Assembly (NCBI GenBank): GCA_035634055.1
Contig: DASQDR010000160.1
Location: forward strand, 1 to 12,495
DNA: 12,495 bases
Direction of reading: 5' to 3'
Source of the DNA: JAICTV01 sp035634055
GTDB taxonomy: Bacteria; Planctomycetota; Phycisphaerae; Tepidisphaerales; Tepidisphaeraceae
The translations under genes were made by a program, and so were the position numbers. The notes below the pieces were generated by a model, which was not told the DNA's origin, did no database searches, and saw only the letters and a list, made by a program, of their open reading frames with translations. The first letter of the stretch is position 1. Every line of letters begins with the position of its first letter. Below are positions 1-7,737 of this stretch, piece by piece.

Positions 1-52
1 CCCGCCGCGACGCAACGCCGCCCGCACAGGGGCGTCGCCGCGGTTCAAGCAT
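1..52 (-). CDS. possible 5' end of a gene running off the left edge
   Basis: An ATG at 52-50 overlaps the coaE stop codon by 8 bases and opens a frame with no stop through to position 1. It gives 17 codons beginning MLEPRRRPCAGG. The overlap looks like translational coupling downstream of coaE, and the Arg/Gly/Pro-rich start would fit a protein with a disordered N-terminus. From memory, rho often follows coaE in planctomycetes and has such a basic start, but 17 residues cannot identify a family. It may equally be chance, because stop codons are rare at this GC content. Confidence 0.25.
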   Translation of the reverse strand, partial: MLEPRRRPCAGGVASRR

Positions 53-740
53 CACGATGCGTCGATTTCACCAGGATCCGGGAAAGCACGTCTCTGACTT
101 GACCGCGGGCATAGCCCGCGTCGGCGGTGTTGCTGACCACATAATCGGATATCTCCCGTTTCCTGTCCAGTGGCCACTGTGAAATTTCCCGCCGCGCCAG
201 TTCCGCCGCGTCCCACCCGCGCCCCTCGCGCACGCGTTGCAGGCGCGCGGCGTTGGGGGCATCCACGAATACCACCGCGTCGCACTCGCGGTTCAGCGAC
301 GTCTCGAACAGCAGCGGCGTGTCCCAGACGAACGCCACAACCTCCGCCCCAGCCGCCAACCCCGCCGCCGCCGACCCCGCCGCCGCCGACCCCGCCGACT
401 CCGACGCCGCCTCCATCACCCGCCGCCGCGCCTCGCTGACGCGCGGGTGGATCAGCTCCTCGAGCCTGCGGCGCTCGAAGGAGTCCTTGAAGATCTTGCC
501 CGCCACCACCCCGCGATCGACTTGCCCGTCGGCGCGGATGACCGCGTCTCCCCACCACTGCCGCAGCACGTCCTTGACCGCCGGGTCGCGGTACGCGTCG
601 GCCACCTGCTCGTCGGAGTTGATGACCAGGCAACCGAGCTCGCCGAACAGTCGGGCGACAAAGCTCTTGCCGCTCCCGATGCCGCCCGCGATCCCGATGA
701 CCGGCTTGCCGGAGAACACGACGGTGGATGATACCCGCAC
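45..740 (-). CDS. coaE: dephospho-CoA kinase
   Basis: CoaE catalyses the last step of coenzyme A synthesis, ATP-dependent phosphorylation of the 3'-hydroxyl of dephospho-CoA, in the cytoplasm. The 231-residue product opens with a conserved strand and Walker A loop, GGIGSGKS at residues 19-26. It also has HPRV at 98-101, DTPLLFE at 140-146 and SNTAD near 203-207, all expected in CoaE. I chose the GTG at 740 because GGGG lies a few bases upstream and the P-loop then sits at the usual distance from the start. A GTG at 719 is an alternative. The frame stays open upstream to 1004, but that part translates the 925-1150 repeats and is unlikely to be real. Residues 111-133 are an Ala/Gly/Ser-rich insertion encoded by a 15 bp tandem repeat, making the protein longer than the usual 200 or so residues. 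It is the last complete gene of the minus-strand group. Confidence 0.92.
   Translation of the reverse strand: MRVSSTVVFSGKPVIGIAGGIGSGKSFVARLFGELGCLVINSDEQVADAYRDPAVKDVLRQWWGDAVIRADGQVDRGVVAGKIFKDSFERRRLEELIHPRVSEARRRVMEAASESAGSAAAGSAAAGLAAGAEVVAFVWDTPLLFETSLNRECDAVVFVDAPNAARLQRVREGRGWDAAELARREISQWPLDRKREISDYVVSNTADAGYARGQVRDVLSRILVKSTHRDA
360..398. repeat. 15 bp tandem repeat inside coaE
   Basis: The unit CCCCGCCGCCGCCGA occurs at 360-374 and 375-389, with a partial third copy at 390-398. Because the unit is a multiple of three, it adds AAAGS-type pentapeptides to CoaE without breaking frame. It sits between the conserved HPRV and DTPLLFE motifs, so it probably forms a flexible surface loop. 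Copy number may vary between strains. Confidence 0.8.
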
Positions 741-777
741 ATCCCCGGATTTCCGCCGACGCCGTCGATTCCGATTG

Positions 778-1395
778 CTACGCTGACACCCGTCGGCGGA
801 CGCCGGCGGAACGGAGCTGACCAGCAGCATGTGGCGAGCCCGGCAAGATACTCCACGCGACCCGCGCCGCGCCCGCATCGCCACGCGCCTGCTTCGGCGG
901 GTGGGTCGGGCGCTGCAGCACGCAAAGCGCCAAAACGAACCCAATTTCCGCCCCGGCAAGGCGCCAGCAAGACCAGGAGCCGCGAATGCGCAAAACGAAC
1001 CCAAATTTGCCGCCGCCGCTCGCGGGGCAGACTTGGACGCAGTTGCTCACGTCAAACGCGCAAAACGAACCCAATTTCGGTCGACTACCGCCGGCCCGGT
1101 GCCCCGTGGAATGGCCGACATCGAATGTGCAAAACGAACCCAATTTCGCCACGGTCGCCGCAACCCGCGCGCGGGCCGGGGGTTGTGGCGCGCGGCCGGC
1201 AACTCCACCGGCGGCGGTCAGCGGGGTAGACGCGAACTCGGTGATTTCGACGCCGTCGCCGGTCCCCAGCCGCCAGACGAGCTCTCCCCGCGCCCCGCCG
1301 GCGTCGTCGACCGCGCGCAGGGCGCGGTAGCCGGCGTAGACGTTGGCGTCGTCGGCGGGGCGGTGCTCCGGCGCGGGCACGATGTCGATGAGCAA
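778..1395 (-). pseudogene. GNAT-like N-terminal fragment running into the repeat array
   Basis: A strong Shine-Dalgarno sequence, GGAGGAGG, lies five bases before a TTG at 1395, and the downstream frame is open to 778 (205 residues). The first 60 or so residues look like a folded domain: a strand LLIDIVPAP, then YAGYRALR, then two strands ending LVWRLG and VEITEFAS. This pattern resembles the first half of small GNAT acetyltransferases, where the acetyl-CoA loop R/QxxGxG should follow. No such loop is visible in any of the three minus-strand frames. From about position 1215 the frame becomes Ala/Pro/Arg-rich and then translates the 925-1150 repeats as KLGSFCAF-type peptides. I infer a gene truncated by, or decayed next to, the repeat array. 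The family call is from pattern memory only. The alternative is a real short protein of unknown function. Confidence 0.32.
925..1150. repeat. four-copy short interspersed repeat array (CAAAACGAACCCAATTTC core)
   Basis: Copies start at 931, 991, 1061 and 1130, all in the same orientation and 60, 70 and 69 bp apart. The core is CAAAACGAACCCAATTTC, and the second copy carries one extra A. The bases before the core are also alike, about AATGCGC or AAACGCG, so the conserved unit is about 25 bp. The 35-45 bp between copies are unrelated GC-rich sequence. The repeat is AT-rich and stands out against its surroundings. Translated, it gives QNEPNF, KRTQF or KTNPI on the plus strand and LGSFCAF or IGFVL on the minus strand, peptides I recall from conceptual translations of planctomycete genomes. 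It lies between coaE and the GNAT-like fragment. Function is unknown. Confidence 0.85.
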
Positions 1396-1416
1396 GGTCG
1401 CCTCCTCCACGGGGCA

Positions 1417-1512
1417 GCGCGGCAGGCGCGAGCGCGTCACGGCGCCCCCTCGGGAGCGCGACTCGCCCGCGGGCGCGGCTGGCGCGGCAGGCGCGAGCGC
1501 GTCGCGGCGCCC
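1417..1512. repeat. 31 bp imperfect direct repeat
   Basis: Positions 1417-1447 and 1482-1512 match over 31 bases with a single difference (A at 1439, G at 1504), a period of 65 bp. The repeat starts GCGCGGCAGGCGCGAGCGCG. It lies just upstream of the GNAT-like ORF start and downstream of the aldo/keto reductase stop, in a stretch with no convincing gene. A local duplication is the simplest reading. Confidence 0.75.
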
Positions 1513-1584
1513 GTCACCAGCGGCAAGCGCCGGCGGCGCTGCGGCCACTGCACCGCGCGCAGCTCGGGCCGGCGAGGGATGGCG

Positions 1585-2568
1585 TCACCACGCGTACGCG
1601 TTGGGCGCTTCGCCGCCGGGGCCGGGCCAGATCTCGTCGAGGCGCTTCAGCGTCTCGGGGGAGAGCTTCAGCTGCGTGGCGCGGACGGCGCCGGCGAGTT
1701 GCTCGGCGGTGCGCGGGCCGATGATCGGTGCAGTCACCACCGGGTTGTGCAGCAGCCAGGCGAGGGCGACGTCCGCCGGCGGCTGGTTGATCTCGCGGCA
1801 GAGGGCCTCGTAGCGCTCGAGCTGCGGGCGCTTGTTCTCGATGAGTTGCTTCTTCTCGTCGGTGCGCTGCCCCTGCCCGAGCTTGGCCAGCGCGCCGCCG
1901 AGCAGCCCGCCGCCGAGGGGGCTCCAGGGGATCAGCCCCAGCCCGTAGTGCCGGCAGGCAGGGACGACCTCCAGCTCGACCATGCGGTTGTCGAGGTGAT
2001 AGACGCTCTGCTCGCTGATGAGCCCGAGGAAGTTCCGCCGCCGCGCGGTCTCGCAGGCGGCGGCGATGTCCCAGCCGGCGAAGTTGCTCGAGCCGACGTA
2101 GATCACCTTCCCCTGGGCCACCAGCGTCTCCATCGCCTGCCATATTTCGTCGAACGGGCAGGCGCCGTCGATGTGGTGCATCTGGTACAGGTCGATGCGG
2201 TCGGTCTGCATGCGGCGCAGGCTGTTCTCGCAGCCGCGGATGATCTTGGCGGCGCTAAGGCCGCGGGCGAGGTTGGGGTCGGGCTGCTCGGGGCGGTCCA
2301 TGTCGCCGTAGACCTTGGTGGCGATGACGACCCGGTCGCGCCGCTGCCCGCCCTGGGCGAAGAAGCGCCCGACGATCTGCTCGGTGACGCCCTCGCCGCG
2401 CTGCCGCCCGTAGACGTCGGCGGTGTCGAAGAAGTTCACGCCGGCGTCCAGGGCGCGGTCCATGATGGCGAAGCTGTCCGGCTCGGTCGTGAAGGGGCCG
2501 AAGTTCATGGTCCCGAGGCAGAGCGGGCTAACCTTAAGGCCGGTCCGGCCGAGGTGGCGGTGTTGCAT
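1585..2568 (-). CDS. aldo/keto reductase
   Basis: This is a 327-residue NADPH-type oxidoreductase with the (alpha/beta)8-barrel fold of the aldo/keto reductase superfamily. The full catalytic tetrad is visible: D48 in FFDTAD, Y53 in DVYG, K85 in IATK and H131 in LYQMHHID. The cofactor-side signatures GSSNFAGWD (159-167), SEQSVYHL (185-192), PWSPLGGGLLGG and IIGPRT are also present. I chose the ATG at 2568 because the protein then begins MQHRHLGRTGLKVSPL, the standard N-terminus, and nothing conserved lies upstream. It looks closest to the YajO/Kv-beta-like bacterial group, but the substrate cannot be predicted. It lies 77 bp downstream of two small paralogous genes on the same strand and may be co-transcribed with them. 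Confidence 0.95.
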   Translation of the reverse strand: MQHRHLGRTGLKVSPLCLGTMNFGPFTTEPDSFAIMDRALDAGVNFFDTADVYGRQRGEGVTEQIVGRFFAQGGQRRDRVVIATKVYGDMDRPEQPDPNLARGLSAAKIIRGCENSLRRMQTDRIDLYQMHHIDGACPFDEIWQAMETLVAQGKVIYVGSSNFAGWDIAAACETARRRNFLGLISEQSVYHLDNRMVELEVVPACRHYGLGLIPWSPLGGGLLGGALAKLGQGQRTDEKKQLIENKRPQLERYEALCREINQPPADVALAWLLHNPVVTAPIIGPRTAEQLAGAVRATQLKLSPETLKRLDEIWPGPGGEAPNAYAW

Positions 2569-2645
2569 GGGGCGTGAACGATAGCGGGTGGCGGGGAATC
2601 CTGCACCGTCCGCGGCGACAGCGGGCCCGGGCGACGCCGGCGGCG

Positions 2646-2867
2646 TTACGGCGCCTGCCCCTGATAGTCGGCAATGAGCGACTCGATGCTGGCGATGTCC
2701 AGGGGGAAGATCACCCAGTTTTGGTCGAACGGAAAGAGGTTCAGGCTGGACTGCTGTAGCGCGACGGTCTGCGGGTGGAAGATGTCGTGGGCCTCGCCGT
2801 TCACCAGCTTGATCCTGAACGGCTCGAACGGTCCGCGCTGGAGCAGATCGCGGAGGTCGTCGCGCAT
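2646..2867 (-). CDS. small conserved protein of unknown function, PFxPFR family (copy A)
   Basis: The product has 73 residues and begins MRDDLRDLLQRGPFEPFRIK. It shares its layout with the adjacent upstream gene: a short helix, the motif PFxPFR near residue 13, a strand with a GE turn and a C-terminal strand near residue 52. I recall families of such proteins of about 70 residues in planctomycetes, often in several copies, with no known role. AAGGAAGG lies about 10 bases upstream of the ATG, and the gap to the preceding gene's stop is 18 bases, so the two are surely co-transcribed. No signal peptide or membrane segment is seen, so it is probably cytoplasmic. Confidence 0.8.
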   Translation of the reverse strand: MRDDLRDLLQRGPFEPFRIKLVNGEAHDIFHPQTVALQQSSLNLFPFDQNWVIFPLDIASIESLIADYQGQAP

Positions 2868-2885
2868 GAGGGTGAGGGCCTTCCT

Positions 2886-3110
2886 TCACGAAGCGGCACG
2901 CGACGCGTCGAGCGGCTCGACGCGGTCGAGCTGGTCGAGCGCAATGCGGCGCACCCGGTCGTCGGTGGTGACGAAGCCGAACAGGCGTGGCGAGATCGCC
3001 GCCTGGGCAACGCGCACGACGTCCAGTTGCTCGCCGCTGGTCAGCACCACCCGGAACGGCTGGAACGGCCGGCGCCCGAGAAGCTGGTAGATCTGCTCCT
3101 GTGCGTTCAT
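2886..3110 (-). CDS. small conserved protein of unknown function, PFxPFR family (copy B)
   Basis: The 74-residue product begins MNAQEQIYQLLGRRPFQPFR and is a diverged tandem paralogue of the next gene. QLLGRRPFQPFRVVLTSGE here aligns with DLLQRGPFEPFRIKLVNGE there, while the C-terminal halves differ more. The ATG at 3110 is preceded by AGGA nine bases upstream. The frame extends to 3170, but that extension has no conserved look. It sits 40 bp downstream of the DUF3574 lipoprotein gene on the same strand. Function is unknown; the predicted pattern is a small beta-rich domain. Confidence 0.8.
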   Translation of the reverse strand: MNAQEQIYQLLGRRPFQPFRVVLTSGEQLDVVRVAQAAISPRLFGFVTTDDRVRRIALDQLDRVEPLDASRAAS

Positions 3111-3150
3111 GTCAGATGATCCTACCACGCCTCGCCCGCCGGCGCCGTGA

Positions 3151-3600
3151 TCAGAACGCCACCCACGCATTGGTGCTGGCGCGGATGACGGTCTGCTGGC
3201 CGAAGCGTTGGCCGTAGAGGCGGCGGAGGTCCTCGAACTTGCGGAGCGTCGCCTCGCTGCCGTCGTGCAGGATCAGCAGCACCTTGGAGCGCTCTTGCAC
3301 GACCTTTCCGCTGGCGTCGCGCCAGCGCCCGACCGCGTCGAACAGCGTGAAGCCGCCGGGGAACCAGACGCTGATCGAGTCGTCGACGAAGGACTGGAAG
3401 TCCGCCTCGGCGACGGGCGAGCCGTCGTCGCCGCGCGACATGCCGAAGATGAGCTCCGTGCGCACCATGGCGCGGCCGGCGGAGTCGGACATCGCCGGCG
3501 TCACCAGCGGGACGCGCGCGGAGGAAGAAGAGGAGGAGGTCGTCCCGCACGCCGTCGGGCCGAGCAGCGCCAGGCATGTAACGAGGAAGGTGATCCGCAT
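3151..3600 (-). CDS. DUF3574 family lipoprotein
   Basis: The 149-residue exported protein starts with a hydrophobic segment, MRITFLVTCLALLGPTACG, in which C18 is a plausible lipidation site. The lipobox PTAC is not ideal because it lacks Leu at -3. A Ser-rich linker follows. The mature domain has RTELIFGMSR at about residues 46-55, then FQSFVDDSISVWFPGGFTLFD, then GRWRDASGKVVQERSKVLLI, which is the conserved core of DUF3574 as I remember it. The family has no known biochemical function. I placed the start at 3600 because it puts the signal peptide first; the frame is open to 3696. It is the first gene of the minus-strand group and diverges from purQ across about 146 bp. Confidence 0.85.
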   Translation of the reverse strand: MRITFLVTCLALLGPTACGTTSSSSSSARVPLVTPAMSDSAGRAMVRTELIFGMSRGDDGSPVAEADFQSFVDDSISVWFPGGFTLFDAVGRWRDASGKVVQERSKVLLILHDGSEATLRKFEDLRRLYGQRFGQQTVIRASTNAWVAF

Positions 3601-3746
3601 GGTCCGCCAGTGTATCCGCCCGGCGGTCGGCCGCACGGCGCCGCCGCAGCGTCTCGACAGTCGGCCGGGGCGAGTCACCCTTACCCGAGGCCGCACCCGC
3701 CGCGCCGTTTTGCGGACGCGCGCGGGGCTGCATAAGCTTGGTCATC

Positions 3747-4601
3747 ATGCGGCCCAAGACCCTTGTGCTCCGGACGGCGGGAACCAACTGTGACGGCGAG
3801 ACGGCCCATGCCTTCGAGAAGGCGGGGGCGCTGGCGGAGCGCGTCCACCTCAACCGGGTGCTGGAGAACCCCCGCCTGCTGGCGGACTACCAACTGCTGG
3901 CGGTCCCCGGCGGCTTCAGCTACGGCGACGACATCGCCGCCGGGCGCATCTTCGCCAACCAGTTGATGCGCCACCTGCGCGACGCGTTCCGGCAGTTCAT
4001 CGCCGACGGCAAGCCGGTCATCGGCGTGTGCAACGGGTTCCAGGTGCTGGTCAAGACCGACCTGCTCCCCGGCGCCGCCGCCGGGCGCGGGGGGCAGACC
4101 GCCACGCTGGCGCACAACGACTGCGGGCGGTTCATCGACCGCTGGGTTCACCTCGCCGCGCGCAGCCGAAAGTGCGTCTGGACGCAGGGGCTCGACCGCA
4201 TCGAGCTGCCCATCGCCCACGGGGAGGGGAAGTTCGTGCCCGCCGACGACGGCGTCCGCCGCGCGCTGTGGGACAACGATCAGGTGGCCCTGGTCTACAC
4301 CCGCCCCGACGGCTCCAGCGCCGCGGGCAAGCAGCCGGACAATCCCAACGGGTCGATCGACGACATCGCCGGCGTGTGCGACGCCTCCGGGCTGGTGCTG
4401 GGGCTGATGCCGCACCCCGAGCGTTACGCCTCGGCGCTGAACCACCCCGCGTGGACGCGCGCCGCGGGCGCGGGCGCTGCCGCGGGCGCCGCCGCCGGGG
4501 GCAAGTCCGATCACTTTGGCGGGGACGACGCGGGCGCGGGGCTCAAGCTGTTTATCAACGCTGTCCGCCACGTCGAGCAGGCGGTCGGGCACGGGGTATA
4601 A
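3747..4601 (+). CDS. purQ: phosphoribosylformylglycinamidine synthase, glutaminase subunit PurQ
   Basis: PurQ hydrolyses glutamine and passes ammonia to PurL in the fourth step of de novo purine synthesis, within a PurL-PurQ-PurS complex. The product is a class I glutamine amidotransferase of 284 residues. The nucleophile is C95 in GVCNGFQVL, and H223 and E225 in MPHPER complete the triad. TAGTNCD at 10-16 and PGGFSYGDD at 54-62 are PurQ hallmarks. The ATG at 3747 is preferred over a TTG at 3738, since MRPKTLVLRTAGTNCD matches the usual N-terminus; no clear Shine-Dalgarno sequence precedes either. Residues 239-252 form an Ala/Gly-rich insertion after the HPER motif. The partner genes purS and purL are not in the window. 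Confidence 0.95.
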   Translation: MRPKTLVLRTAGTNCDGETAHAFEKAGALAERVHLNRVLENPRLLADYQLLAVPGGFSYGDDIAAGRIFANQLMRHLRDAFRQFIADGKPVIGVCNGFQVLVKTDLLPGAAAGRGGQTATLAHNDCGRFIDRWVHLAARSRKCVWTQGLDRIELPIAHGEGKFVPADDGVRRALWDNDQVALVYTRPDGSSAAGKQPDNPNGSIDDIAGVCDASGLVLGLMPHPERYASALNHPAWTRAAGAGAAAGAAAGGKSDHFGGDDAGAGLKLFINAVRHVEQAVGHGV

Positions 4602-4710
4602 CGTCCGCGTAAAATCCCGCGTAACTGGTCCGAACTGCTAGGGTTGCGATACAAGGCCCGATAATACGCACATTCCCTATACTCCCCACGGTCAGGATAG
4701 TCGGTAAATC

Positions 4711-4740
4711 TTCACAAGATTCACGATTGTGGGCTAGGAT
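4711..4740 (+). promoter_or_regulatory. candidate sigma70-type promoter upstream of the outer-membrane protein gene
   Basis: TTCACA (4711-4716) and TAGGAT (4735-4740) are 18 bp apart, matching the sigma70 consensus at five of six and four of six positions. A dyad, CACAA at 4713-4717 and TTGTG at 4727-4731, lies between the boxes and could be an operator. The region 4620-4760 is clearly lower in GC than the rest of the window, as expected for a promoter. Initiation near 4747 would give an untranslated leader of about 230 nt. Promoter consensus in planctomycetes is poorly known, so this is tentative. Confidence 0.3.
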
Positions 4741-4756
4741 GACCGATCCTATTTTT
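4735..4756 (+). terminator. small hairpin with T tract, possible purQ terminator
   Basis: TAGGAT (4735-4740) pairs perfectly with ATCCTA (4746-4751) around a five-base loop and is followed at once by TTTTT (4752-4756). The six-bp stem is AT-rich and weak, and it lies 134 bp after the purQ stop. It could terminate purQ or act as an attenuator at the start of the following leader. It overlaps the proposed -10 box, so the promoter and terminator readings compete. Confidence 0.35.
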
Positions 4757-4977
4757 CACACGAGCGGGGTGGGAACGGGCGACTGAGTGAAGCCCGGAAC
4801 CAACCCGCGGGATCGCGCCGTCAGGCGTTCTGACGACACGCGACCCACTCGCGAAGGGAACTCTCTCGGCGGAGCTTTTGCTCCCCACCCATTCGCGCGG
4901 GCCACTACCGCAACGGCCCGGGGCAGACTGCCCGTCCCGCATCCAAGCGGGTGTCGCTTTCCAACGAAGGAGGTCAC
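4757..4977 (+). promoter_or_regulatory. hairpin-rich 5' leader of the outer-membrane protein gene
   Basis: No gene is seen in these 221 bases, but several perfect inverted repeats follow one another: CGGGC 4776-4780 with GCCCG 4792-4796; CGTCAG 4819-4824 with CTGACG 4830-4835; GGAGC 4871-4875 with GCTCC 4880-4884; CGGGCC 4898-4903 with GGCCCG 4915-4920; GGGCA 4921-4925 with TGCCC 4929-4933. The last ends about 34 bases before the Shine-Dalgarno sequence. This suggests a structured mRNA leader, which could be regulatory or stabilising. It matches no riboswitch I recognise. GC-rich DNA makes short stems easily, so confidence is moderate. Confidence 0.4.
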
Positions 4978-5469
4978 ATGTTGCGGAAGCTGTATCTCGT
5001 CCCGGTGCTGGCGCTGTTCCTGCTCCCGGGCGTCGCCAAGGCCCAGTTCGAACAGGGCAACTGGGAACTGTCGCTGGCCGGCTCTGGTTTCAACGACCAG
5101 GACTGGACCACCGGCAGCGTCTCGATCCAGGGCAGCCTCGGCTACTTCACCACGAAGGAGCTCGAGTTGGGCGTCCGTCAGTCCTACACCTGGGGCGACG
5201 GCGGTTCGGCGTGGAACGGTGACACCCGCGTGTTCGCCGACTACCACTTCGACCTCGATCGCTGGCAGCCGTTCGTCGGCGCCAACGTCGGCTACGTCTA
5301 CGGCGACGGCGTGTCCGACTCGTGGATCGCCGGCCCGGAGGTCGGCGTGAAGTATTTCGTCAACTCGACGACCTTCATCGGCGTCTCCGCCGCCTACGAG
5401 TTCAACCTCCAGGAAGGCCTCGAGGACGGCGCCTTCTTCTACACGCTCGGCCTCGGCTTCAAGTGGTAA
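4978..5469 (+). CDS. small outer-membrane beta-barrel protein
   Basis: The 163-residue exported protein begins with a classic signal peptide, MLRKLYLVPVLALFLLPGVAKA, with cleavage expected after A22. The mature part is made of alternating-pattern beta strands rich in Gly, Tyr, Phe and Trp, for example WELSLAGSGF, SVSIQGSLGYF, LELGVRQSYTWG, WQPFVGANVGYVYG and FYTLGLGFKW. It ends on an aromatic residue, as outer-membrane barrels do. The length fits an eight-stranded barrel like the OmpX/OmpA-type porin-like families. AAGGAGGT at 4967-4974, four bases from the ATG, is close to an ideal Shine-Dalgarno sequence and suggests strong expression. It stands alone, with a long structured leader and its own terminator. 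Its role (structural, adhesion or pore) cannot be told. Confidence 0.88.
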   Translation: MLRKLYLVPVLALFLLPGVAKAQFEQGNWELSLAGSGFNDQDWTTGSVSIQGSLGYFTTKELELGVRQSYTWGDGGSAWNGDTRVFADYHFDLDRWQPFVGANVGYVYGDGVSDSWIAGPEVGVKYFVNSTTFIGVSAAYEFNLQEGLEDGAFFYTLGLGFKW

Positions 5470-5515
5470 GCCCACTCGGCTGAACGAGCAGAAGCGCAGA
5501 AGCTGTACAAGCGAG

Positions 5516-5552
5516 GCGGCCCGGGACAGACGGGTCCGGGGCCGCTTCTCTT
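5516..5552 (+). terminator. intrinsic-type terminator of the outer-membrane protein gene
   Basis: GCGGCCCGGGAC (5516-5527) pairs with GTCCGGGGCCGC (5534-5545) at 11 of 12 positions around a six-base loop. TTCTCTT follows. The stem is very stable but the T tract is interrupted by C. It lies 46 bp after the stop codon, which fits termination of this single gene. Confidence 0.65.
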
Positions 5553-5564
5553 ATGCCCGACCCG

Positions 5565-5714
5565 CTCGCGTCCCCTCGGCCGAGGTACGCCGGGAGAGGG
5601 ATAGGGTGAGGGCCGGGGCGTGCGGCATGCTTGAGGATTGACGATTGAAGACTTGAAAGGCCGCGCGTCCGTTGCCGTTCAAGTTCCAATCCTCAAATCT
5701 TCGACCCTCTCCCG
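5565..5714. repeat. MITE-like nested inverted-repeat element
   Basis: Three perfect inverted repeats are nested: CGGGAGAGGG 5591-5600 with CCCTCTCCCG 5705-5714; TTGAGGATTG 5631-5640 with CAATCCTCAA 5687-5696; ACTTGAA 5651-5657 with TTCAAGT 5678-5684. The arms are unequal in length, so the hairpin would have internal loops. The left flank on the minus strand reads CCCTCACCCTATCCCTCTCC, which translates to PHPIPLPAYLGRGD or LTLSLSRRTSAEG. I remember such peptides from planctomycete intergenic repeats. The element fills the gap between two converging genes. No ORF or target-site duplication is evident, so a non-autonomous mobile or structural repeat is the best guess. Confidence 0.65.
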
Positions 5715-5747
5715 CTCGGGCGCAGCGTGAGACGGAGACGCGGCCGC

Positions 5748-7580
<1,833 letters not shown>

Positions 7581-7737
7581 GCCACCATCTTACGCGCCCG
7601 CCTCGCCGCGCGCCGATGCCGTCCACCAGGCGTCTCCGGCCGCGTGCGCCGCGCCCCGCGTGCCGCGCGCGCCGCGCCGCGCCGCAAGTGATGCGACGGC
7701 GCTTCGGCGCGTGCCGCCGGATCGAGCTTCGCCGCGC

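Noticed and set aside
741..1004. N-terminal extension of CoaE to an ATG at 1004
   Set aside because: The extension is Arg-rich and translates two copies of the AT-rich repeat (LGSFCAF, LGSFWRF). The conserved protein begins near the GTG at 740.
925..1150. CRISPR array (short repeats with unrelated spacers)
   Set aside because: Only four copies, spacing varies from 60 to 70 bp, the repeat lacks a palindromic stem and there are no cas genes. A dispersed genomic repeat fits better.
829..2577. Long plus-strand open frame of 582 codons
   Set aside because: It is antisense to the aldo/keto reductase and the repeat array, Arg/Gly/Ala-biased, and shows no domain. High GC removes stop codons.
3710..3736. 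Promoter for purQ (TTGCGG then CATAAG)
   Set aside because: The spacing is only 15 bp, the boxes are poor, and the start point would leave almost no leader.
3681..4592. Minus-strand open frame opposite purQ
   Set aside because: PurQ on the plus strand has a complete catalytic triad and family motifs; the antisense frame has none.
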